A program made the translations under genes and the position numbers. Below, piece by piece: positions 10,079 to 17,824 of a DNA stretch of 41,174 nt. Numbering within the stretch: the first letter of the stretch is position 1; every line of letters begins with the position of its first letter. Origin of the DNA: Deltaproteobacteria bacterium. GTDB taxonomy: Bacteria; Desulfobacterota; BSN033; UBA1163. A model generated the notes under the pieces. The model was not told the origin of the DNA. It was given only the letters and a program-made list of their open reading frames with translations, and did no database searches. Location of the stretch: positions 1 to 41,174 of the forward strand of contig VGRY01000035.1 of the NCBI GenBank assembly GCA_016875195.1, written 5' to 3'.

Positions 10079-10133
10079 CCCCGATAGATGCCAAGCTTCT
10101 CACGTGGCAAGCAGCAGGGCTTTCTATCGGGGT
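10079..10133. repeat. Hairpin with CCCGATAGA arms
   Basis: CCCGATAGA near 10080 pairs with TCTATCGGGG near 10124-10133 around an imperfect inner region with further GCC/GGC pairing. The arms differ by one base type from the CCCGTTAGAA family, so it may be a diverged relative. There is no coding potential. It lies in the leader of the small secreted protein gene. Confidence 0.45.
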
Positions 10134-10142
10134 AAAAAGATT

Positions 10143-10211
10143 GGCTCTCAGCCAAACGGCTAATCCTTTAGGGGGGTGAAGGTATTAGCATTGGATGTTT
10201 GACCAAGAGCC
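10143..10211. ncRNA. Structured repeat element, copy 2; probable cysK-like terminator
   Basis: The outer arms GGCTCT (10143-10148) and AGAGCC (10206-10211) extend through CAAAC/GTTTG pairing. Inside is the hairpin GCTAAT-CCTT-TAGGGGGGTG-AAGG-T-ATTAGC at 10159-10189, differing at only two positions from copy 1 at 9539-9569. On the minus strand the outer stem is followed by AATCTTTTT, so it should terminate the cysteine-synthase-family gene. That gene's last dozen codons and stop lie inside the element. It also forms part of the leader of the next minus-strand gene. Confidence 0.55.
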
Positions 10212-11181
10212 GATTCTTCTGCTTTTCGCAATCGAGGCAATACTCAGGATACCGTGCCCCTCCATCTGGAAAAATGGTTACAATCGTACCCCAACCCATT
10301 GACTCGGCCAGTTTTAAGGAAGCGCAGAAAGCCGCGCCCGAAGATGGTCCTACCCATAGGCCTTCTTCTCTGGCAAGGCGCTGGGCCATTTCAAAGGCGT
10401 CTTCGGTCTTTACAAAAAGCGTTCCATCTAAGATCGTTTCATCATAAATGCCGGGCCGGATCGCTGTTTCAATATGTTTCAGACCTTCAATGCCATGAAA
10501 ACCACTGTCCGGTTGCACTCCGTATAGTTTTATTCGAGGATTGTGTTCTTTCAACCTTCGGCCTGTTCCGACCAATGTACCGCCAGTCCCAACTCCGGCA
10601 ATAAAATGGGTGATCTGACCATTTGTCTGAAAAAGAATCTCGGGCCCTGTGGTCTCGTAATGGGCCTGCCAGTTTGCCGGGTTATTGTACTGATCTCCTT
10701 TAAAATAGAGATGGGGACTGGTGTCGTATATCTTTTGGGCCTCAATGAGGGCTCCATCCGAACCAAGAATGGGGTCTGTGAAGATCAGCTTCACTCCATA
10801 AGCCTCAAGGGCTTTTTTCCTCTCTTCACTGATATTGGCTGGAACAACCAGTTGTACCCTATATCCTCTGATCGCACTGATCATCGCATAGGCAATCCCT
10901 GTGTTTCCTGATGTCGAATCGAGAACAATCTTATCTCTGGTCAGTTTACCTGAGCGCTCTCCATCTTCGATAATCCGTAAAGCCGCCCGGTCCTTTACAG
11001 AGCCTCCAGGATTGAGCCACTCTGCTTTCGCAAAGATCCGGACCCCTCTGAGATGCTTGGTCATCTGCCGAATTTGAACCAGGGGCGTATTGCCAATCAA
11101 AGAGAGGAGGGAGAAAGCGTTCTCGTTTTTCAACTCCTTTCGTAAACCCGGTTCAACTCTTAAGCTTAGAGACTCCATCAT
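10168..11181 (-). CDS. cysM: Cysteine synthase family PLP enzyme (CysK/CysM-like)
   Basis: PLP-dependent beta-replacement enzyme making cysteine from an activated serine and a sulfur donor. 337 residues. It has LIGNTPLVQI, the PLP lysine in NPGGSVKDRAA, the substrate loop DSTSGNTGIAYA and the PLP phosphate loop GVGTGGTLVGTG. A C-terminal extension has CLDCEKQ. It is the last gene after the JAMM protease (5-base gap) in a cluster with a sulfur carrier and an E1-like enzyme. That context argues for a CysM/CysO-type reaction using protein thiocarboxylate rather than free sulfide; this is inference and the acceptor substrate is not determined. The alternative ATG at 11178 has better ribosome-binding-site spacing. 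Confidence 0.88.
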   Translation of the reverse strand: MMESLSLRVEPGLRKELKNENAFSLLSLIGNTPLVQIRQMTKHLRGVRIFAKAEWLNPGGSVKDRAALRIIEDGERSGKLTRDKIVLDSTSGNTGIAYAMISAIRGYRVQLVVPANISEERKKALEAYGVKLIFTDPILGSDGALIEAQKIYDTSPHLYFKGDQYNNPANWQAHYETTGPEILFQTNGQITHFIAGVGTGGTLVGTGRRLKEHNPRIKLYGVQPDSGFHGIEGLKHIETAIRPGIYDETILDGTLFVKTEDAFEMAQRLAREEGLWVGPSSGAAFCASLKLAESMGWGTIVTIFPDGGARYPEYCLDCEKQKNRLLVKHPMLIPSPP

Positions 11182-11186
11182 AACCT

Positions 11187-11582
11187 CTAAATGACCTCGA
11201 TCTCTTCAGGAAGGATTGATTCCTCCCTGATCCGAAAGGCCTTCACAACTGGCATCTCCTCTTTCAAAGAGATGATGACGGATGTCACCTCAGGATAGAA
11301 CGCCAATCTCGCATCGGTCTCCGAAGGATAGGAAACGGTATGGGTATGGGAATGATAGATGGCCACCATCTCCAGTAATTCCTTCTCCATCTTCTCAAAG
11401 ACCTTTAATTGTTCCAAAGGTGACATCGAATATCGAACAGGACTCTGCTCTTCATTTCTTAATTCGAAGACCTTCTCGACCATCCCATCCTTTCCACCTA
11501 AGATTCCACAACACTCCAGGGGCGCTTCCTTCCTGGCATGCTCGATGATGCTGTGGTAGATGGATTCTGGAATTCTTATCAT
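11187..11582 (-). CDS. JAMM/Mov34 metalloprotease (Mec/HcyD-like)
   Basis: Zinc metalloprotease of the JAMM fold, 131 residues. The catalytic glutamate is in EAPLECCGILGG and the zinc motif is HSHTHTVSYPSETD (H-x-H-x7-S-x2-D). Relatives (Mycobacterium Mec, Wolinella HcyD) cut after the Gly-Gly of ubiquitin-like sulfur carriers. Here the carrier gene about 2.5 kb upstream on the same strand has an internal Gly-Gly followed by an extra domain, a plausible substrate. I chose the ATG at 11582 rather than the GTG two codons earlier; the GGGG of a flanking palindromic repeat supplies the Shine-Dalgarno. Confidence 0.88.
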   Translation of the reverse strand: MIRIPESIYHSIIEHARKEAPLECCGILGGKDGMVEKVFELRNEEQSPVRYSMSPLEQLKVFEKMEKELLEMVAIYHSHTHTVSYPSETDARLAFYPEVTSVIISLKEEMPVVKAFRIREESILPEEIEVI

Positions 11583-11587
11583 CTTCA

Positions 11588-11782
11588 CCCCGTTAGAAAG
11601 CCCTGAAGCCCGTGGTCAAGTGTCGGTACGGCAGTCGTTCCGACTCTTATCAACTCTGCTGCAGGGATGGCGGTTGTTTTCTTTTCAGCGAACATGGGGG
11701 CTAACCCGCTGCGCCAGCACTTGCACGGCAAGTGCCCCGTGTGAACTTTCCCGTTAGAATGTTGAAAACTTTCTAACGGGGT
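11588..11782. repeat. MITE-like segment bounded by CCCCGTTAGAAAG arms
   Basis: The segment starts with CCCCGTTAGAAAG at 11588 and ends with CTTTCTAACGGGG at 11782, a 13-base inverted repeat around about 170 bases with no gene. The right end contains a complete hairpin of the same family at 11750-11780 with loop GAA. An internal stem GGGGCACTTGCCGTGCAAGTGC region folds on itself. It separates the double rhodanese gene from the JAMM gene and abuts the latter's ribosome binding site. Confidence 0.5.
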
Positions 11783-11791
11783 TCAGCCCTA

Positions 11792-12766
11792 CTATTTAGG
11801 TGCCCCTGTCTCAATAGTCTCGTTACTGCGGCTCCATTCGATCCAGGAACCATCATAATTTTTCAACTTCTCCAGCGGAAAACCGATCAGATAAAGACTC
11901 ACCAAGCTATGAGCCGAACGCACCCCAGATTGACAATAGATATAGATCTCCTTATCAGGAGTCACTCCTATGTCAGCAAAGAGTTTCCTGATCTCCTCAG
12001 CAGACTTCCAGTATCCCTTAGAGGGCCCCTCTTTGATGAGAACTTCTCTCCATTCAATCCAGGAAACACCCGGGATGCGCCCTGCCCTGACTGCATCCCT
12101 TAACATCTCCTCTCCTGAGTACTCTTTTTGTGCCCGGACATCGAGAACAACTTTTTTAGGCTCTTTTAAAGCTCCCTTGATCTCCGGCAGAGTGCAGAGC
12201 AGGGATTCTGTTGATTTCGTCTTTCCAGGGAATTTGAATTGGACCAGAGAAACTTGTGGGGGAATCATCTCAGTTGGGTACCCTTTTGCCTTCCAGCCAT
12301 CAAGTCCGCCATCAAGAAACTTCATCTGAGGGATAGGAAAACCATAATAAGCCAGTATCCACCAGAGTCTTGCCCCATCTGGGCCGTCAGAGTAAATAAT
12401 GAGCGTATTTCGATGGTTGATTCCGAGTCTTCCCATCAATTCTTCGATCTGTGATTGAGGAGCCATCATCCCTGGAGTAGGATGGTCCTTATCAACGATA
12501 TCAGGTCGCCAGATATTCACAGCTCCTGGAACGTGGCCAGCAAGGTATTTAATCTTCTCCCTGACATCGATAATACGGATATCAGGATCTTTCCGGTCGA
12601 CCAGGGATTTAAGGTCTTCAGGTTGGATCAGAAGTTCTGATCGCATATATCCACCACTGGGTATGGCCAGGGCCATTTGGCCTGATATGAGCAGAACAAA
12701 ACTAGAGATGAGGGCCAAGAAAAAAAACCTTATAAATCTCTTTGATAGGTGCTTGGTTCCCAACAT
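11792..12766 (-). CDS. Secreted tandem-rhodanese sulfurtransferase
   Basis: Thiosulfate/3-mercaptopyruvate-type sulfurtransferase, 324 residues, with a signal peptide (RFIRFFFLALISSFVLLISG), so likely periplasmic. The first rhodanese domain (about 45-165) has SDGPDGAR where an active cysteine would be, so it is structural. The second (about 190-315) has the active loop YCQSGVR. Length is normal for two-domain rhodaneses. I chose the ATG at 12766, preceded by AAAAGGATAAGGAG; an upstream start would run into the preceding gene. It sits 23 bases after the E1-like gene. It could deliver sulfane sulfur to the cluster, but it acts outside the cytoplasm. Confidence 0.85.
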   Translation of the reverse strand: MLGTKHLSKRFIRFFFLALISSFVLLISGQMALAIPSGGYMRSELLIQPEDLKSLVDRKDPDIRIIDVREKIKYLAGHVPGAVNIWRPDIVDKDHPTPGMMAPQSQIEELMGRLGINHRNTLIIYSDGPDGARLWWILAYYGFPIPQMKFLDGGLDGWKAKGYPTEMIPPQVSLVQFKFPGKTKSTESLLCTLPEIKGALKEPKKVVLDVRAQKEYSGEEMLRDAVRAGRIPGVSWIEWREVLIKEGPSKGYWKSAEEIRKLFADIGVTPDKEIYIYCQSGVRSAHSLVSLYLIGFPLEKLKNYDGSWIEWSRSNETIETGAPK

Positions 12767-12789
12767 CTCCTTATCCTTTTCCAATAAAT

Positions 12790-14013
12790 TTAGGCTGCAG
12801 CCTGGTTTCGACTTTCCAGACCACACACCGCATGATAATTCTCAAGTTCCTTGATCTTCGGTTCCTCATTGCACAGGGGACAGGAAGGGTTCTTCTTAAC
12901 CGGAAAGAGTCTGAATTCCACTTCCAAAGAATTATAGATCAGGAACTGCCCGATCAGAGGTTTTCCTTTCTTCAAAATGAGTTTGATTGCCTCTGTGGCC
13001 TGAATCAAACCAACTTGCCCGGGTACAACTCCCAGGACACCTGCTTCGTCTCAGCTGGGGACAAGACCGGGTGGAGGAGGCTCTGGAAAAAGGCACCGCA
13101 AACAGGGGCCTCCATTACCGGGAGAAAAAACGCTCGCCTGTCCTTCAAACTGAAATACCCCGCCAAAAACAAAAGGTTTCTTTGTAAAGAAGGCCGCATC
13201 ATTGACTAGGTATTTGGTTGGAAAGTTATCCGATCCGTCCACAATGATGTCGTAATTCTCAAATATCTTAATCGCATTTTCTGATGTGAGACGTTCGGGA
13301 TAGGTAATCACCTTCACATCGGGGTTGATTCTTGCAATGGCCTCTTTAGCCGATTCGGTCTTCGGCCTTCCCACATCTGAGGTCCGGTGAAGGATCTGTC
13401 GCTGAAGATTGGTCAGATCTACACGGTCATCATCAATGATCCCTAAGGTGCCCACTCCTGCCGCTGCCAGATAAAGTGCGATCGGACAACCCAACCCTCC
13501 AGCGCCCACCAGAAGAACTTTCGCATTCAGAAGCTGAACCTGTCCCTCTGCCCCGACTTCTTGCAGGAGAATATGGCGGCTGTAACGCGTGAGCTGTTCA
13601 GAGGTTAGTCCGGTATCGCTGGCCACATCATATCCGGCCTTCTTCCATCCTTCTATTCCTTCCTTCATCGAAGAAACATCGCTGTAACCCATCCCCTTCA
13701 ATGTTTTGGCCGCCAGGATCGAACGCACCCCTGCTGCACAGTAGACAACAATGGAAGCATCCTTATTAGGGAGCAGGGTTTCTGCTTTCTCCGGCAGGCT
13801 GGCGCGAGGGATGAAAATAGAGTCCTTAAGGTATCCCAGAGATAATTCCTCCTTCTCACGGACATCGAGGAGGACCATCTTCTCTCCCTTTTTGATAAGG
13901 CGGTTTACTTCCTGGATGGATATTTCAGAAACGTCTTTGTGTTTCTCTTTTAAAGCCCTTCGGAGAAGTGGACCTGCCACCTTCCAGAATAGCTTTTTTG
14001 TCTTTTCTCCCAT
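12790..14013 (-). CDS. moeB: Rhodanese-MoeB/ThiF E1-like enzyme with in-frame TGA (probable selenoprotein)
   Basis: E1-like enzyme that adenylates the C-terminal glycine of a sulfur carrier. Read through one TGA it has 407 codons before the stop: an N-terminal rhodanese (about 25-125, active loop YCAAGVRS) and a MoeB domain with VGAGGLGCP, DDDRVDLTNLQRQ and DGSDNFPTK. Zinc cysteines are CLRC (about 304-307) before the TGA and CPLC (about 378-381) after it. The TGA (13051-13053, codon 321) falls in GLVPS-x-DEAGVLGVVPG. Relatives have cysteine there, equivalent to the catalytic Cys184 of E. coli ThiF. A hairpin at 13018-13036 suits a bacterial SECIS. A nonsense mutation is the alternative. The start is chosen by a GGGGGAAAG site; ATGs at 14034 and 14028 are possible. 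Rhodanese is usually C-terminal in MoeZ but is N-terminal here. Confidence 0.85.
13018..13036 (-). promoter_or_regulatory. Candidate bacterial SECIS hairpin after the TGA
   Basis: On the minus strand, CCTGGG, loop AGTTGTA and CCCGGG form a six-pair stem (one G-U) beginning 14 bases after the TGA at 13051-13053. The G at loop position 2 is the 22nd base after the TGA. Known bacterial SECIS elements have a short stem, a small apical loop with G in its first two positions, and about 16-37 bases between UGA and that G; this fits. Short GC hairpins are not rare, so the structure supports rather than proves selenocysteine insertion. Confidence 0.55.
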
Positions 14014-14085
14014 TTTTCTTTCCCCCATATTCATATTTCAGATGAGAGGTTTTACTCTTCCAATCCGAAATCTAAAATCCGCAAT

Positions 14086-14601
14086 TCATACAATGACATC
14101 TTTTTCCACAGGTTCGACCTTGACGCCGATCCCCTTTAAGTAATCGAGAGCTTTCAGGTACTCCCCTTCTTCTCCATCGATCTCCAACGTCACCCAGCCC
14201 ACATTCTCCGTTACATTGGCGCTTCGAATATTGGTGATGATTTTAAACCGATGGCCGATATTATGGATCACGGGCTCCTGGATTCTTTCTGGAGGAAAGG
14301 TAAGCGTCACCCTGCGTTTCTTCGAAGAACCACCGGCAATGGCCGGGATGATGGAAATTTGATCCCCATCCTTTACAGGCGTCTCAAGATTCTTATTGAA
14401 TCGGATATCCTCATCATTCAAATAGATATTGATGAACCGCCTCACCTCACCCTTTTCATCTTTGAGCCTCTCATGGAGTCCCGGATAGGTTTCGGTCAGC
14501 CATTGGATCACCTCTCCAACCGTATTCCCGTTTGCTAAAACGATATCCTTTTCTCCCGCCAGTTTTTTCAGCGGTGTCGGAATGCGAACACGAATTTCCA
14601 T
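14086..14601 (-). CDS. MoaD/ThiS-like sulfur carrier fused to a NIL domain
   Basis: 171 residues in two parts. Residues 1-91 are a ubiquitin-like MoaD fold (MEIRVRIPTPLKKLAG ... KDGDQISIIPAIAGG) ending at Gly90-Gly91, where free carriers stop. Residues about 95-170 are a NIL domain (VTLTFPPERIQEPVIHNIG ... WVTLEIDGEEGEYLKALDYL), a ligand-binding domain known from MetN and from ferredoxins linked to homocysteine synthesis. The internal Gly-Gly cannot be thiocarboxylated until the NIL part is removed, which fits the JAMM protease downstream. A good AAGGAG lies 7 bases before the ATG. It sits between threonine synthase and the E1-like gene on the same strand. Confidence 0.85.
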   Translation of the reverse strand: MEIRVRIPTPLKKLAGEKDIVLANGNTVGEVIQWLTETYPGLHERLKDEKGEVRRFINIYLNDEDIRFNKNLETPVKDGDQISIIPAIAGGSSKKRRVTLTFPPERIQEPVIHNIGHRFKIITNIRSANVTENVGWVTLEIDGEEGEYLKALDYLKGIGVKVEPVEKDVIV

Positions 14602-14623
14602 CTTTCTCTCCTTTTCAAATTTT

Positions 14624-15892
14624 TTAAATGGTAGCCTGAAGCTGAACTTCTCTATGGATCTTCTGCTTCGGCGTTACGATCTTCTCAAACTCCGAAAACT
14701 TCGCTTCAATAATCTGAGGCCGTCCGACCCTGTCCTGAACCGCCTCCTGTGTTTTTAGGCCATTCCCTGTAATCGAGATGAGGATCGACTCATCTCTCGG
14801 GATAATTCCTTGATCGATCAACTTCTTGGTCACTCCGACAGTCACGCCGCCGGCTGTCTCCGTGAAGATCCCTTCGGTACGGGCCAGAAGTTTCATAGCC
14901 TCTACGATCTCCTCATCAGACACATCTTCGGCCGCTCCTCCAGACTCCCGGATCGTTTTCAGCGCATAAAAACCATCCGCAGGATTTCCAATCGCCAGAG
15001 ACTTGGCAATCGTTTTGGGCCGCTGCGGTTTGATCCAGTCAATTCCTTCCTTAAAAGCAGCTACAATGGGATTCGACCCTGAAGCCTGAGCCCCATAGAT
15101 GCTGCTCTCCACTCCATCGAGCAGACCAAGCAGTTCCAGTTCTTTGAACCCTTTCCAGATCTTTGTGATGAGGGATCCTCCGGCCATTGGTACAATCACA
15201 TGCCGGGGGACCCGCCATCCCATCTGTTCCGCAATCTCGTATCCAAAAGTCTTCGATCCCTCCGCATAAAAAGGCCGGAGATTGATGTTTACAAAGGCCC
15301 ATCTGTAATTTTCGGCAATCTCACTGCAGAGACGGTTGACCTCATCATAGCTTCCAGTGATCCCGATCAGGTTCGTCCCATAGATCAATGTACCGAGTAT
15401 TTTACCCTTTTCCAGATCATGAGGGACAAAGATGAAACTCTCCAATCCTCCTTCTGCTGCCAATGCAGACACGGAGTTTGCAAGATTTCCTGTTGAGGCA
15501 CAGGAGATGACTTCGAACCCAAACTCCTTGGCTTTTGAAACTGCAACCGAAACAACCCTATCTTTAAAAGAGAGGGTGGGATGATTGACAGCATCATTCT
15601 TCAGGTAGAGTTCCTTCACACCTAAGACTTCAGCCAGCCTGTCTGCTTTGATGAGCGGAGTGAATCCGACATTCCTTCCCACGGTTGGATCAGAGTCCAG
15701 AGGAAGAAGTTCTCTGTATCGCCACATCGTCTTTGGTCTTCCTTCAATTTTCGCACGAGTCAGGTTCTTCTTAATTCCCTCATAGTCATAAACGACCTCA
15801 AGAGGACCGAAGCAGAATTCACAAACATGAACCGGTTTGATCGGATACCCTCTTTTACACTCTCTGCATTTTAAACCTTCTATATAGCTCAT
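14624..15892 (-). CDS. thrC: Threonine synthase
   Basis: PLP enzyme converting O-phosphohomoserine to threonine. 422 residues. An N-terminal zinc-ribbon-like segment (LKCRECKRGYPI ... HVCEFCFGP) precedes the fold-type II core. PLP-lysine motif is HPTLSFKDRVV, followed by SCASTGNLANS and the glycine-rich MAGGSLITK loop. The order and length match bacterial class I-like threonine synthases with the Cys-rich N-terminus. AAGGTGAG precedes the ATG. It is first of the run leading into the sulfur-carrier genes (22 bases to the carrier), so it may be cotranscribed. Whether it supplies threonine or links phosphohomoserine use to sulfur assimilation is open. Confidence 0.92.
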   Translation of the reverse strand: MSYIEGLKCRECKRGYPIKPVHVCEFCFGPLEVVYDYEGIKKNLTRAKIEGRPKTMWRYRELLPLDSDPTVGRNVGFTPLIKADRLAEVLGVKELYLKNDAVNHPTLSFKDRVVSVAVSKAKEFGFEVISCASTGNLANSVSALAAEGGLESFIFVPHDLEKGKILGTLIYGTNLIGITGSYDEVNRLCSEIAENYRWAFVNINLRPFYAEGSKTFGYEIAEQMGWRVPRHVIVPMAGGSLITKIWKGFKELELLGLLDGVESSIYGAQASGSNPIVAAFKEGIDWIKPQRPKTIAKSLAIGNPADGFYALKTIRESGGAAEDVSDEEIVEAMKLLARTEGIFTETAGGVTVGVTKKLIDQGIIPRDESILISITGNGLKTQEAVQDRVGRPQIIEAKFSEFEKIVTPKQKIHREVQLQATI

Positions 15893-15967
15893 ATTCTCAC
15901 CTTTTATTTGTATATTAGCTTAAAGTTAATGTTTATTAATTTTATCAAGTTTATTTTTAAAAAATAA

Positions 15968-15997
15968 GGGGATTAAGGCACACCTGCCCTTATCCCC
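15968..15997 (-). terminator. Terminator or attenuator between the Rrf2 gene and thrC
   Basis: On the minus strand GGGGATAAG pairs with CTTAATCCCC (one bulge) across a short loop and is followed by TTATTTTTT. It lies between the Rrf2-type regulator gene and threonine synthase, so it either ends the regulator transcript or attenuates the downstream operon. The surrounding 15893-16115 is very AT-rich and has no gene. Confidence 0.6.
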
Positions 15998-16115
15998 TTT
16001 TACATTATCATATTATTAAATGATTGATAAAAAAGAAAAATTTTCATTTTCTGGTTCCTTTTAAGCAATATACTAATATAGTTTATAATTTATGTCAAGA
16101 AAAAAATTAAAAAAA

Positions 16116-16580
16116 CTAAATATAGTACATAAACCTCTTGTCAAGCTCTTTCTTCATACCCATATCTCTTGCCATTTTACAGAGGTCTCTGATCGTTATC
16201 GAATCAAAATATTCTTTGAGCCGATTTCCCGCTCCGTTCCAGACAACCTGCGTAACACATTCCCCTGATTTTTCACAGGGTTTACTCGAATCTTCAGGAC
16301 TGACACAGAGTACAGGGTCGATATTCCCTTCAGTAATTCTAATGATCTCGCCCACCGTAATCTCCTCGGGCTTTTTACTAAGAAAGTATCCTCCTGATGG
16401 GCCTCGCTTACTGCCGATAATTCCTCCCCTTTTCAACTTCTGGAATATCTGCTCTATATACCTTGGAGAGATTCCTTCTCTCCTGGATATATCCTTAACC
16501 TGCGTTTCTAACCCTTCGGAATGATACGCAATATCAAAAATAGCCCTAACTCCATAACGACTCTGCGTTGACAGTCTCAT
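16116..16580 (-). CDS. Rrf2-family transcriptional regulator (IscR/CymR-like)
   Basis: 154-residue winged-helix regulator. The N-terminus MRLSTQSRYGVRAIFDIAYH and the recognition region ISPRYIEQIFQKLKRGGII are typical Rrf2. Three cysteines in VLCVSPEDSSKPCEKSGEC (spacing C-x9-C-x5-C) resemble the Fe-S cluster triad of IscR (C-x5-C-x5-C) with a longer first gap, so it may sense Fe-S or sulfur status. CymR-type relatives control cysteine synthesis, which matches the neighbouring sulfur-carrier operon on the same strand. AGGTGG precedes the ATG. Binding sites cannot be assigned by eye. Confidence 0.9.
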   Translation of the reverse strand: MRLSTQSRYGVRAIFDIAYHSEGLETQVKDISRREGISPRYIEQIFQKLKRGGIIGSKRGPSGGYFLSKKPEEITVGEIIRITEGNIDPVLCVSPEDSSKPCEKSGECVTQVVWNGAGNRLKEYFDSITIRDLCKMARDMGMKKELDKRFMYYI

Positions 16581-16654
16581 TTTTCCACCTAAATAAAAGT
16601 GGATTAAATATATTATTCTTTATTGTATTTGTCAAGATATTTTTTAAAAATTTT

Positions 16655-17209
16655 TTACATCACTACCAATTGATTCAAAATATTTTCTATCTCTGGATTT
16701 TTCCAATCTTTGGGACCGGTTATTCTCCCGATCATTTTTCCTTTTTTATCGATCAGAATCGTTGTGGGAATTCCCTTTACTCCGTAGAGGTCAAGTGTGA
16801 TACATTTGGAGTCAATTAAGACCGGGAAAGTGTAGCGGTGCTTCTGAATAAATTCTTTTACTATCCTTTTCTCCTCATAATCTACGGAAATGGCTAAAAA
16901 GGCGAAACCTCTCTCTTTAAACTTCTGGTATAAAGCCTCCATGGAAGGCATCTCTTCTTTACAGGGTCCGCACCAGGTTGCCCAGAAGTTGAGAAAAATG
17001 ACCTGCCCCTTATATTGCTTGAGGCTTACCTTTTTACCGCTGAGATCTTCGAGGTTAAAAAGAGGAGCTGCCGGATTACCTTTTATGGATTTGATTTCGG
17101 CCTTTTGGAGAAGCGTTTCGATTGCCCCTGCAGGAGAATGTAGGGCCAAAAGAATAAGGATGAAGGAGAAAAATTTAAAATAAAACCGATTATTTTTCAT
17201 TGACGGCAT
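16655..17209 (-). CDS. TlpA/ResA-like periplasmic thioredoxin
   Basis: Thiol-disulfide oxidoreductase of 184 residues. It has a signal peptide or anchor (FKFFSFILILLALHSPAGA), then FNLEDLSGKKVSLKQYKGQ and the active site FWATWCGPCKEEMPS. GVKGIPTTILID holds the cis-proline. It acts outside the cytoplasm, usually reducing disulfides in cytochrome c maturation or protecting secreted proteins. It is 74 bases upstream of the Rrf2 gene on the same strand. Start ATG at 17209 has AAGG four bases before it. Confidence 0.9.
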   Translation of the reverse strand: MPSMKNNRFYFKFFSFILILLALHSPAGAIETLLQKAEIKSIKGNPAAPLFNLEDLSGKKVSLKQYKGQVIFLNFWATWCGPCKEEMPSMEALYQKFKERGFAFLAISVDYEEKRIVKEFIQKHRYTFPVLIDSKCITLDLYGVKGIPTTILIDKKGKMIGRITGPKDWKNPEIENILNQLVVM

Positions 17210-17324
17210 TTAACCTTACCCATTCTATACCACTTTTTCCCTTTTTCTTTCAATAGACGAAATTAAAGAGAAATAATTCAAAAATCCATTGCCACAAAAT
17301 TAAAAATTTTTTATAATTCAAACC

Positions 17325-17528
17325 ATGCGTGCATCTCAATTCAAAGAGTTTGAAGCAACCTCACTGTACTGTCCCAGATGCAAAGCAGCTGTGCCGGTAA
17401 GAAAGAAACTGCTCCTGGTCCTGCCAGAAGGGGATGAGTATGAATATCTCTGTGTTTACTGCTCCTCTTCCGTTGGAACCAAGACCGATAAAAATGCTCC
17501 TCAGATCGAACTTATTTTAAAACCCTAA
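17325..17528 (+). CDS. Small zinc-ribbon protein
   Basis: 67 residues with two CxxC knuckles, YCPRC near residue 16 and CVYCSSS near 43, spaced as in a zinc ribbon. It has no signal peptide or membrane segment. The family and role are unknown to me. The Shine-Dalgarno is weak. It is divergent from the TlpA-like gene and ends about 50 bases before the promoter of the PEP-synthase-like pair. Confidence 0.6.
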   Translation: MRASQFKEFEATSLYCPRCKAAVPVRKKLLLVLPEGDEYEYLCVYCSSSVGTKTDKNAPQIELILKP

Positions 17529-17578
17529 ACGGGTGATGCAATATAACCCTTGGTAATTCTTACATAACAAAAAATAGA

Positions 17579-17607
17579 TTGACAACCGCCTATCTGATAA
17601 AGATAAT
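17579..17607 (+). promoter_or_regulatory. Sigma-70 promoter of the PEP-synthase-like pair
   Basis: TTGACA at 17579-17584, a 17-base spacer and GATAAT at 17602-17607 form a near-consensus promoter on the plus strand. The leader to the ATG at 17825 is about 210 bases with no ORF of note; a purine-rich AAAAAGGAGGGG ribosome binding site ends it. The long leader leaves room for regulation, but I see no known riboswitch. Confidence 0.65.
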
Positions 17608-17824
17608 CATGATGATAGGGTTAAATAAGAAATAAGGTTTTTTAGTCCTTCCCTTTGTTCATCCACCCAAACTCAGGATTTAGGAAAACAAGTATGAGCG
17701 TCTTTTGTCTGGATCAATGCAGGGGGAACCATCTTCACGGAAAGGGGGTGAAGAGGAGTTTTTTTTAAGGAGGCTAACGATCATTCCGTCTTACTATCAT
17801 AACATCTAAAAAGGAGGGGTAAAA

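Noticed and set aside
12790..14034. Reading the MoeB gene as two genes or as a frameshifted pseudogene
   Set aside because: Both halves are in the same frame with only a TGA between them, and the conserved sequence is continuous across it; there is no insertion or deletion.
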